NCBI GenBank assembly: GCA_934203205.1
Contig: CAKPYV010000059.1
Coordinates: 1 to 5,541 of the forward strand
Length of the DNA stretch: 5,541 bases
DNA from: an uncultured Anaerovibrio sp.
GTDB taxonomy: Bacteria; Bacillota; Negativicutes; Selenomonadales; Selenomonadaceae
Direction: 5' to 3'
Shown here: one piece after another, positions 1 through 5,541 of the stretch
Layout of the letters: every line of letters starts with the position of its first letter
How positions within the stretch are numbered: position 1 is the first letter of the stretch
Notes under the pieces: generated by a model
Databases searched by the model: none
What the model saw: only the letters and a program-made list of their open reading frames with translations
Told to the model about the DNA's origin: nothing
Position numbers and translations under genes: made by a program

Positions 1-72
1 GCGAGAGCGTGCCTGAAAGGGTACTCCCATATCGCCATATTAGGTAATAAATGCACCTCGATAAATCAGAAT
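1..72. other. Unassigned sequence downstream of uvrA
   Basis: This is the 3' flank of uvrA. On the minus strand no stem followed by a T run is visible, so no intrinsic terminator can be named before the window ends. Two short frames could be edges of neighbouring genes. A plus-strand frame from position 3 ends at TAA 45-47 (SVPERVLPYRHIR) and would converge on uvrA. A minus-strand frame has a possible ATG at 36-38, or an upstream GTG in the same frame, and runs off the edge. Neither resembles a family I recognise, including the N-terminus of UvrC. No call is justified. Confidence 0.3.
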
Positions 73-2892
73 TTATTGCTCCAGCATAGGCTTTAAGAAC
101 TTGCCTGTATAAGAAGCCTTGACCTTAACAATTTCCTCTGGTGTGCCCTGGGCCACAATAGTGCCTCCCTTATCTCCTCCTTCAGGGCCTAAATCTACAA
201 TATAATCTGCACTTTTAATCACATCCAGATTATGCTCAATAACCACCACAGAATCTCCGCCATCAACTAACCGCTGGAGAATCTCCAACAATTTATGAAT
301 ATCTGCCGTATGTAAACCAGTCGTAGGCTCATCCAGAATATACAGCGTTTTACCTGTGGAACGGCGGGACAGCTCCGTAGCCAGCTTTACCCTCTGAGCC
401 TCGCCACCAGACAGAGTTGTAGCAGACTGCCCCAGCTTTACATAACCCAGTCCAACATCCTGCAGTACCTGCAGCTTATTGGCAATACGAGGCACATTCT
501 TAAAGAACTCCACTGCTTCCTCAATAGTCATGTTCAGCACATCGGCAATAGATTTCCCCTTATATTTAACCTCCAAGGTTTCCTGATTGTATCTGGCACC
601 GCCACAAACCTCGCAAGGCACATATACATCTGAAAGGAAATGCATCTCTATCTTGATAATGCCATCACCTTTGCAGGTTTCACATCGGCCTCCCTTAATA
701 TTAAAGCTAAACCGCCCAGGCTTATACCCGCGCATCTTAGCCTCACTGCACTGACTAAACAGCGTTCTAATCAAATCAAATACACCGGTGTAGGTAGCAG
801 GATTAGAACGAGGTGTTCTACCAATAGGGCTTTGGTCAATATCAATAACCTTATCCACATTCTCCATGCCCAACAGCTTTTTGAACTTTCCCGGTCTGCC
901 CTTAATGCGATAAAGCTTGGAAGCCACTGCCTTATAAAGAATTTCATTTATCAAGGTACTTTTACCAGAACCAGATACACCAGTAATAACCGTAAATACC
1001 CCCAAAGGCAGTTTCAAATGCACTTTCTTCAGATTATTCTCCTCTGCCCCCAGAATCTCCAGAAAATTACCATTTCCCTGCCGTCTTTTCTCTGGCACAG
1101 GAATAAATTTTTTGTGACTTAGATACTGACCTGTTACTGACTCCGGCACAGCCATAATCTCCTCAGCTGTCCCCTGGGCCACCACATAGCCTCCCTGAGA
1201 ACCAGCTCCCGGCCCAATATCCACAATATGATCTGCCACCCGCATGGTATCCTCATCATGCTCCACCACCAGAAGGGTATTGCCCATATTCCGCAGATTT
1301 TTCAATGCCTCTAGCAGCTTGTTATTATCCCGCTGATGCAAACCAATACTAGGCTCATCCAAGATATACAGCACCCCTACCAAGCCAGATCCAATCTGGG
1401 TAGCCAGCCTGATACGCTGAGCCTCACCACCAGATAAAGTACCAGCAGCTCTAGACAAGGTAAGATACTCCAAACCAACCTTAGCCAAAAATCCCAATCT
1501 GGCATTAATCTCCTTTAGTACCTGCTGGCCAATAGTCAGCTCTCTATCTGTAAACTCCACCTGCTGAAAAAACTCCTGACACTGAGCCACAGGCATATCC
1601 GTTACCTGCTGAATATTTTTACCTCCAATAGTGACAGCCAGCACTTCTGGCTTTAATCTGGCCCCATGACATTCAGGGCACAGATTAACACTCATATAAT
1701 TTTCATATTCCTCCCGCATGGTATCTGATTCAGATTCCCGGTAGCGACGATTGAGAATATTCATTACTCCCTCAAAGGGAATACGATGAATCTTGTATTG
1801 TCCAAACATATTCTCATAGCCAAACTCCAAAATCTCCTCCCCAGTGCCATAGAGAAGCTTTTGCTGCAGCTTGGCTGGCATCTCCTGCCAAGGAGTATCC
1901 AAGGTGCAACCATGTTTTTGCACCAAAGCATCCATCTGGCGCATATAATATCCCTTAACATTGGTCGACATAGGAGCAATGGCCCCCTCAGCCAAGGATT
2001 TAGCCATATCTGGCAGTACCAACTCCAAATCCATCTCCATCTGACTGCCCAATCCACTGCAAACAGGACAAGCACCAAAAGGACTGTTAAAGGAAAACAT
2101 TCTCGGTGTAATCTCTGGCAGGCTGATACCGCAGTCCTCACAGGCAAAATTTTGGCTGAACATAAGCTGTTCTCCATCTACAATCTGCACATAGGCCACA
2201 CCCTGCCCCATCTTCAAGGCTACCTCCATAGATTCTGCCATACGAGGCCGTATATCTGGCCGAATAATCAGCCGGTCAATAACCACCTCAATGGTATGCT
2301 TTTTATTTTTTTCCAGCTGAATTTCCTCACCAGCATCCCGGATTTCACCATCAATGCGCAGACGGGTATAACCCTCCTTGCGAATATGCTCTAACAGCTT
2401 TTTGTGCTCGCCCTTTTTCCCCCGCACTGCCTGAGCCATAATCAACAACTTGGTGCGTTCTGGTAAAGCCAACAGCTGATCCAGCATCTGATCCAAGGAC
2501 TGCTGATTAACAGGCTTGCCACATCTAGGGCAATGAGGGTGCCCCACTCTGGCAAAAAGCAAACGCAGATAGTCATAGATTTCCGTAACTGTGCCTACGG
2601 TAGAACGAGGATTGCGGCTGGTGGTTTTCTGGTCGATGGAAATAGCCGGAGACAAGCCCTCTATATAGTCCACATCAGGCTTGTCCATCTGCCCCAGGAA
2701 CTGTCGGGCATAGGATGATAAAGACTCCATATACCGCCGCTGGCCCTCTGCATAGATGGTATCAAAGGCCAGAGAGGATTTACCAGAGCCGCTAAGACCG
2801 GTAATGACCACCATTTTATCCCTTGGAATATCCAAATTAATATTTTTTAAATTGTGCTGTCTAGCACCACGAATGCGAATATACTTATCCAT
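73..2892 (-). CDS. uvrA: Excinuclease ABC subunit A (UvrA), complete
   Basis: UvrA is the DNA damage sensor of nucleotide excision repair: a dimeric cytoplasmic ATPase that scans DNA, binds distorted sites and loads UvrB. The 939 residues match the usual ~940. Two ABC ATPase modules are complete. Walker A is GLSGSGKS at 32-39 and GVSGSGKST at 638-646. The signature LSGGEAQR lies at 486-493 and 827-834, and Walker B ends in LDEP at 511-514 and 853-856. All three zinc modules keep their cysteines: C121/C124 with C405/C408, C251/C254 with C275/C278, and C737/C740 with C760/C763. The UvrB-binding and insertion domains lie between the first Walker A and the first signature. The ATG start has a GAGG six bases upstream. 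The gene follows uvrB by 81 nt on the same strand with no obvious promoter between, so it is probably co-transcribed. Nothing is truncated or missing. The half-length UvrA-like paralogues of resistance loci are excluded by length and by the zinc and UvrB-interaction regions. Confidence 0.98.
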   Translation of the reverse strand: MDKYIRIRGARQHNLKNINLDIPRDKMVVITGLSGSGKSSLAFDTIYAEGQRRYMESLSSYARQFLGQMDKPDVDYIEGLSPAISIDQKTTSRNPRSTVGTVTEIYDYLRLLFARVGHPHCPRCGKPVNQQSLDQMLDQLLALPERTKLLIMAQAVRGKKGEHKKLLEHIRKEGYTRLRIDGEIRDAGEEIQLEKNKKHTIEVVIDRLIIRPDIRPRMAESMEVALKMGQGVAYVQIVDGEQLMFSQNFACEDCGISLPEITPRMFSFNSPFGACPVCSGLGSQMEMDLELVLPDMAKSLAEGAIAPMSTNVKGYYMRQMDALVQKHGCTLDTPWQEMPAKLQQKLLYGTGEEILEFGYENMFGQYKIHRIPFEGVMNILNRRYRESESDTMREEYENYMSVNLCPECHGARLKPEVLAVTIGGKNIQQVTDMPVAQCQEFFQQVEFTDRELTIGQQVLKEINARLGFLAKVGLEYLTLSRAAGTLSGGEAQRIRLATQIGSGLVGVLYILDEPSIGLHQRDNNKLLEALKNLRNMGNTLLVVEHDEDTMRVADHIVDIGPGAGSQGGYVVAQGTAEEIMAVPESVTGQYLSHKKFIPVPEKRRQGNGNFLEILGAEENNLKKVHLKLPLGVFTVITGVSGSGKSTLINEILYKAVASKLYRIKGRPGKFKKLLGMENVDKVIDIDQSPIGRTPRSNPATYTGVFDLIRTLFSQCSEAKMRGYKPGRFSFNIKGGRCETCKGDGIIKIEMHFLSDVYVPCEVCGGARYNQETLEVKYKGKSIADVLNMTIEEAVEFFKNVPRIANKLQVLQDVGLGYVKLGQSATTLSGGEAQRVKLATELSRRSTGKTLYILDEPTTGLHTADIHKLLEILQRLVDGGDSVVVIEHNLDVIKSADYIVDLGPEGGDKGGTIVAQGTPEEIVKVKASYTGKFLKPMLEQ

Positions 2893-2898
2893 AAACTA

Positions 2899-2902
2899 CC
2901 TC
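2899..2902 (-). promoter_or_regulatory. Ribosome binding site of uvrA
   Basis: On the minus strand TGAGGTAG precedes the uvrA ATG, with six bases between GAGG and the start codon. It supports the chosen start, at which the protein begins MDKYIRIRGARQHNLKN, typical of UvrA N-termini. The rest of the 81-nt uvrB-uvrA gap holds only a tiny inverted repeat (2951-2960, GGCT/AGCC with no room for a stable loop) and no paired -35/-10. Confidence 0.7.
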
Positions 2903-2973
2903 ATATATCCTTACCCTAAGCATACTATTGAGAAAATCGTCACATATGATGGCTTTAGCCTGTAAAATGCCTG

Positions 2974-5046
2974 CTATTTATTTTTTATCCCCATAGTATC
3001 CTGCAGTTCAAAAATCATATCCCTAAGCTGAGCGGCCCGCTCAAACTCCAAAGCACGGGAGGCCATCTGCATTTCTTTAGTCAATGCCTTCAAAAGTGCC
3101 TCCCCTTCCTTTTTGGTCAGCTTTTTATCCGGCCGCTGCAGCTTCTTGGCCGCAGCCTTGGCCTTGGCATCTATATCAACCTTATATTCACCGCTTTCCT
3201 CAGCTACCAAGGTCAAATCAATCAAATCCTTGATTGGCTTGACAATTGTTTTGGGCACAATATTATGCTCCTGATTATAGGCCTCCTGCACCTGACGACG
3301 GCGGGCTGTTTCATCTATGGCTCTCTGCATGGAATCCGTAATCACACCAGCATACATAATAACCTGTCCCTCGGCATTGCGGGCAGCACGGCCTATGGTC
3401 TGAATTAGGGATGTATCAGAGCGCAAAAACCCCTCCTTATCCGCATCCAGAATAGCCACCAAAGATACCTCTGGCATATCCAAGCCCTCACGAAGCAGGT
3501 TTATACCTACCAGCACATCAAATTTGCCCAGTCGCAATTCCTTGATAATCTGGGCTCTTTCAATGGTGGCAATATCTGAATGAAGATACCGCACCTTCAC
3601 ACCCATTTCCTTGAGATAATCTGTAAGATTCTCTGCCATACGCTTGGTCAGGGTAGTTACCAAAACCCGCTGATTTTTAGCTGTTCTTTTATGAATTTCT
3701 CCCAGCAAATCATCCATCTGCCCCTCCAAAGGACGGATTTCGATTTCTGGATCCAAAAGTCCCGTAGGACGAATAATCTGCTGTACCACCTGTTGAGCCT
3801 GTCCTAGCTCGTATTTAGCCGGCGTAGCAGAAACATATACAATCTGATTAATCCGCTTTTCAAACTCCTCAAATTTTAAAGGACGGTTATCATAGGCCGA
3901 AGGAAGACGAAAGCCATTATTGACCAATGAATCCTTCCGGGACCTGTCCCCTGCATACATAGCCCGTACCTGAGGCAAGGTAACATGGGACTCATCCATT
4001 ACCATGAGAAAATCCTCTGGGAAATAATCCAGCAGGGTATAGGGAGCATCTCCTGCTTTACGGCGGGTTAAATGCCGAGAATAATTCTCAATCCCTGAGC
4101 AGTAACCCATTTCCTGAATCATTTCCAAATCATAATTTACTCGCTGTTCAATACGCTGGGCCTCAATCAATTTATTTTCTGATTTAAATAATTTGACCTG
4201 TTCCTCCATTTCCTGTCGAATGGTGGACATGGCGTATTCCAAATCCTCCCGATTTGTAACATAATGGGAAGCTGGAAAAATCATGGAATGAAGCCGTTCC
4301 CCAATAACCTTGCCGGTAAGCACCTCAAATTCCAGAATCCTATCTACTTCATCCCCAAAAAGTTCTATCCGCACTGCTTTGTTGCTATAACCAGCTGGGA
4401 ATACCTCGATAACATCGCCTCTCACCCTAAAGGTGCCACGCTCCAGTACCAAATCATTGCGCTCATATTGAATGGCCACCAGTCGACGTAGAATTACATC
4501 CCTATCAGTTTCCTGCCCCTTGTGCAGGGACAAAACCATTTCATGATAGCTTTCCGGAGAACCCAAACCATAGATGCAGGAAACACTGGCCACAATAATA
4601 ACATCCCGCCGTTCAAAGAGAGAGCAGGTGGCAGAATGCCGCAGTTCATCTATTTCGTCATTGATGGAAGCATCCTTCTCTATATAGGTATCTGTAGAGG
4701 CAATATAGGCCTCTGGCTGATAATAATCATAATAGCTGACAAAATACCCTACATAATTATCTGGGAAAAAAGCTTTGAACTCGCTGGCCAGCTGGGCTGC
4801 CAAAGTCTTGTTGTGGGCAATCACCAAGGTAGGCCGCTGCACCTTCTCAATAAGCTTGGCTATAGTAAAGGTTTTGCCTGTACCAGTAGCTCCCAGCAGT
4901 ACCTGAGCCTCCTGACCATTTTCAATACCGGCCGCCAATGCTTCTATAGCCTCCGGCTGATCCCCCATAGGCTCAAAGGGAGCTACCACATGAAAAGGCG
5001 CAGCCTTGTCTTCATTAAATTCTACATTATTCAGCTTAGGCAGCAT
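2974..5046 (-). CDS. uvrB: Excinuclease ABC subunit B (UvrB), complete
   Basis: UvrB is the damage-verifying helicase-like ATPase of nucleotide excision repair. It receives DNA from UvrA, threads one strand behind its beta-hairpin and recruits UvrC for incision. From the ATG at 5046 it has 690 residues, within the normal range. Walker A is GATGTGKT (52-59). The aromatic beta-hairpin lies near 101-129, with YYDYYQPEAY at 105-114. The DESH box is at 351-354, and helicase motif VI, QTIGRAARN, at 549-557. The C-terminal UVR coiled-coil that contacts UvrC lies at about 652-687, with the core ALEFERAAQLRDMI. A TTG two codons upstream (5050-5052) is also in frame, but only one base separates it from GAGGAGG. 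The ATG sits seven bases away, so ATG is preferred. It is the first gene of a likely uvrBA operon. No key residue is missing. Confidence 0.98.
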   Translation of the reverse strand: MLPKLNNVEFNEDKAAPFHVVAPFEPMGDQPEAIEALAAGIENGQEAQVLLGATGTGKTFTIAKLIEKVQRPTLVIAHNKTLAAQLASEFKAFFPDNYVGYFVSYYDYYQPEAYIASTDTYIEKDASINDEIDELRHSATCSLFERRDVIIVASVSCIYGLGSPESYHEMVLSLHKGQETDRDVILRRLVAIQYERNDLVLERGTFRVRGDVIEVFPAGYSNKAVRIELFGDEVDRILEFEVLTGKVIGERLHSMIFPASHYVTNREDLEYAMSTIRQEMEEQVKLFKSENKLIEAQRIEQRVNYDLEMIQEMGYCSGIENYSRHLTRRKAGDAPYTLLDYFPEDFLMVMDESHVTLPQVRAMYAGDRSRKDSLVNNGFRLPSAYDNRPLKFEEFEKRINQIVYVSATPAKYELGQAQQVVQQIIRPTGLLDPEIEIRPLEGQMDDLLGEIHKRTAKNQRVLVTTLTKRMAENLTDYLKEMGVKVRYLHSDIATIERAQIIKELRLGKFDVLVGINLLREGLDMPEVSLVAILDADKEGFLRSDTSLIQTIGRAARNAEGQVIMYAGVITDSMQRAIDETARRRQVQEAYNQEHNIVPKTIVKPIKDLIDLTLVAEESGEYKVDIDAKAKAAAKKLQRPDKKLTKKEGEALLKALTKEMQMASRALEFERAAQLRDMIFELQDTMGIKNK

Positions 5047-5053
5047 AGACAAA

Positions 5054-5059
5054 CCTCCT
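5054..5059 (-). promoter_or_regulatory. Ribosome binding site of uvrB (decides the start)
   Basis: The minus strand reads GAGGAGG, then TTTGTCT, then ATG. AGGAGG is a near-perfect anti-16S match, and seven bases separate it from the ATG at 5044-5046. The competing in-frame TTG at 5050-5052 would be only one base away, too close for normal initiation. The annotated protein should therefore start MLPKLNN rather than MSMLPKLNN. Confidence 0.85.
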
Positions 5060-5098
5060 CAAAAAAAATCAGCTTGCGTGATTAGAACACACAAACCG

Positions 5099-5127
5099 AT
5101 TATAGCACAATTAAAACACAAAATCCA
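5099..5127 (-). promoter_or_regulatory. Extended -10 promoter of the uvrBA operon
   Basis: On the minus strand a perfect TATAAT (5099-5104) is preceded by TGC, giving the extended -10 form TGnTATAAT. Seventeen bases upstream is TGGATT (5122-5127), a 3-of-6 match to the -35 TTGACA; a weak -35 is commonly tolerated with an extended -10. Transcription would start near 5092, leaving a leader of about 46 nt before the uvrB ATG. This is inferred from the motifs and their spacing. No full LexA-type operator is visible around it. Confidence 0.75.
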
Positions 5128-5169
5128 TATTCTTCCGCAGATGTCATTTCCACGTTATCTGCACAACCT

Positions 5170-5190
5170 ATTTTCAAGTAATTTGAAAAT
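5170..5190. repeat. Short AT-rich inverted repeat upstream of the uvrB promoter
   Basis: ATTTTCAA (5170-5177) and TTGAAAAT (5183-5190) are perfect 8-base arms around a 5-base loop. Only two G:C pairs would form and no T run follows on either strand, so it is a poor terminator. It lies about 43 bases upstream of the -35, where a regulator could bind, but no known operator is recognised. The surrounding non-coding stretch 5128-5235 shows nothing else convincing. Confidence 0.3.
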
Positions 5191-5235
5191 CTAAACTGTC
5201 CCACTCCTATAGAGTTTTTTGTATCGAATACCTCA

Positions 5236-5465
5236 TCATATATCCCAAAGACATTTCAATTTATTAATACTCGCTGATAATTCCGAATAACTACATTTTT
5301 CTGCTCCCAGCTTTATTATTTTCTGCAAAGAAATGGTTTTCTGTTCTTTTACCTCCATATTCAATTTCTCGGTAGGCAAAATATAAAAATCCCACTGTTT
5401 AATATCTAATGGGTTAAGTCCTTCATCCTTTTTCTCATAGTTATGGACACAAAATACATAAATCT
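5236..5465 (-). pseudogene. C-terminal remnant of an unrecognised protein, cut by an IS element
   Basis: Reading the minus strand from the IS boundary gives 75 open codons, from IYVFCVHNYEKKDEGLNP to KCLWDI, ending in tandem TGA stops (5236-5238 and 5233-5235). There is no plausible start: the only in-frame ATG is at codon 36, and reading back into the IS meets an in-frame TAG at 5497-5499 with no ATG, GTG or TTG between. The residues look like real protein, with a hydrophobic strand (IYVFCVH), the patch NPLDIKQWDFYILP and a segment KTISLQKIIKLG. From memory this loosely resembles the C-terminal ends of hypothetical proteins found near restriction or mobile loci, but I cannot name a family. 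By hand count G+C is 69 of 225 bases (about 31%), well below uvrA and uvrB samples. The remnant ends about 110 nt upstream of the uvrB -35, with no clear terminator between. A start-less but still functional gene cannot be excluded, but is unlikely. Confidence 0.7.
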
Positions 5466-5468
5466 TGT

Positions 5469-5515
5469 ACCGACCCCAAAAAGTTAGACCTAAAATCTAA
5501 TTTTTGGAGGTCGGT
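5469..5515 (+). terminator. Stem-loop at the IS left end, terminator-like and covering the orfA ribosome binding site
   Basis: The arms 5469-5488 and 5496-5515 pair over 20 positions: 17 Watson-Crick pairs, one G:T and two mismatches (5476/5508 and 5478/5506), around a 7-base loop. The base of the stem is G+C-rich (ACCGACC/GGTCGGT) and is followed at once by seven T bases (5515-5521), the layout of an intrinsic terminator. The right arm also contains the orfA ribosome binding site GGAGG (5506-5510). IS10 and IS50 are established cases in which such a fold blocks translation of transcripts entering from outside; that role here is inferred. Confidence 0.65.
5506..5510 (+). promoter_or_regulatory. 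Ribosome binding site of the IS orfA
   Basis: GGAGG lies nine bases before the TTG at 5520-5522 and within the right arm of the stem-loop. It selects TTG as the start, since no in-frame ATG or GTG is near and the ATG at 5536 is in another frame. Confidence 0.7.
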
Positions 5516-5519
5516 TTTT

Positions 5520-5541
5520 TTGGCAAAATATAGTTATGAAT
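5520..5541 (+). CDS. IS3-family transposase OrfA, N-terminal fragment running off the window
   Basis: The TTG start gives MAKYSYE before the window ends. From memory of the family, this is the usual opening of IS150-group OrfA proteins, which carry a helix-turn-helix that binds the terminal repeats. OrfA is normally joined by programmed frameshifting to an integrase-core OrfB further right. Only seven codons are visible, so the call rests on them together with the terminal repeat and the ribosome binding site. Whether the full transposase is intact cannot be judged. The start codon overlaps the end of the seven-T run that closes the upstream stem-loop, so termination and translation control would meet at the same place. 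Confidence 0.7.

Larger units (their letters stand above)
5466..5541 (+). mobile_element. Left end of an IS3-family (IS150-like) insertion sequence, partial
   Basis: The terminus reads TGTACCGACCCCAAAAAG from 5466. It starts with TG, as IS3-family ends do, and resembles the TGTACTG end of IS150. It is followed within 55 bases by a ribosome binding site and the first codons of a typical IS150-group OrfA. The adjoining minus-strand gene fragment stays open exactly up to this point, which supports the boundary. Only the left end is in the window, so the right repeat, orfB and the target-site duplication cannot be checked. For a 3-4 bp duplication the candidate bases are TCT or ATCT (5462-5465). 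Confidence 0.8.

Noticed and set aside
640..1122. 160-codon plus-strand frame opposite the 3' half of uvrA
   Set aside because: It is a shadow of UvrA zinc module 3 and ATPase II coding sequence, with no ribosome binding site or domain.
1764..2177. 137-codon minus-strand frame within uvrA
   Set aside because: It is an out-of-frame shadow of uvrA. Its tryptophan- and cysteine-rich composition is typical of a shifted frame.
1786..2394. 202-codon plus-strand open frame opposite uvrA
   Set aside because: It lies wholly inside the well-supported UvrA coding region. The translation has no recognisable domain and looks like antisense low-information sequence.
4522..5085. 187-codon plus-strand frame antisense to the start of uvrB
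   Set aside because: It overlaps conserved UvrB residues on the other strand, has no Shine-Dalgarno sequence and resembles no family.
5006..5194. 62-codon plus-strand frame over the uvrB start and promoter
   Set aside because: It begins inside uvrB, crosses the uvrB promoter and has no protein-like features.
5203..5220. Small plus-strand hairpin ACTC-CTATA-GAGT followed by a T run, as a possible terminator
   Set aside because: The stem has only four pairs and no plus-strand gene lies upstream of it to terminate. It is likely chance in A+T-rich sequence.
5221..5231. Palindrome GTAT-CGA-ATAC just after the remnant's stop codons
   Set aside because: A four-pair stem with a three-base loop and no T run on the minus strand is too weak to call a terminator.
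5491..5527. Outward-facing promoter in the IS left end (minus-strand TTGCCA at 5522-5527)
   Set aside because: The -35-like hexamer is good, but no acceptable -10 lies 16-18 bases away, so a hybrid promoter reading toward uvrB is not supported.

Overview
The window comes from a bacterial chromosome, most likely a Bacillota member. The UvrA and UvrB proteins read like those of Gram-positive or Negativicutes-type lineages, but the exact taxon cannot be fixed by eye. About 95% of it is two intact housekeeping genes of nucleotide excision repair. Both lie on the minus strand, uvrB (2974-5046) followed by uvrA (73-2892). The 81-nt gap between them has no convincing promoter or terminator, so they look like one uvrBA operon. 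A good extended -10 promoter (5099-5127) sits just upstream of uvrB, and each gene has a recognisable Shine-Dalgarno sequence. UvrA recognises the lesion and loads UvrB, which verifies damage with its beta-hairpin and recruits UvrC. No uvrC is present in this window.

The accessory part is the last ~300 bases. A start-less open frame on the minus strand (5236-5465, 75 readable codons ending in tandem stops) is the C-terminal remnant of an unrecognised gene. Its G+C is about 31% by hand count, against roughly 47-53% in sampled parts of uvrA and uvrB, which suggests foreign origin. The frame is cut at 5465/5466 by the left end of an IS3-family (IS150-like) insertion sequence. Of that element the window holds the terminal repeat, a 20-nt-arm stem-loop, a ribosome binding site and the first codons of OrfA, in the plus orientation.

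The stem-loop is the most interesting small structure. It covers the transposase ribosome binding site and ends in a seven-T run. It could therefore stop read-through transcription and also hide the binding site in any transcript entering from outside.

Positions 1-72, downstream of uvrA, are unresolved: no terminator and no recognisable gene. I found no novel multi-gene system. The remnant and the IS hint that an accessory locus may lie beyond the right edge.
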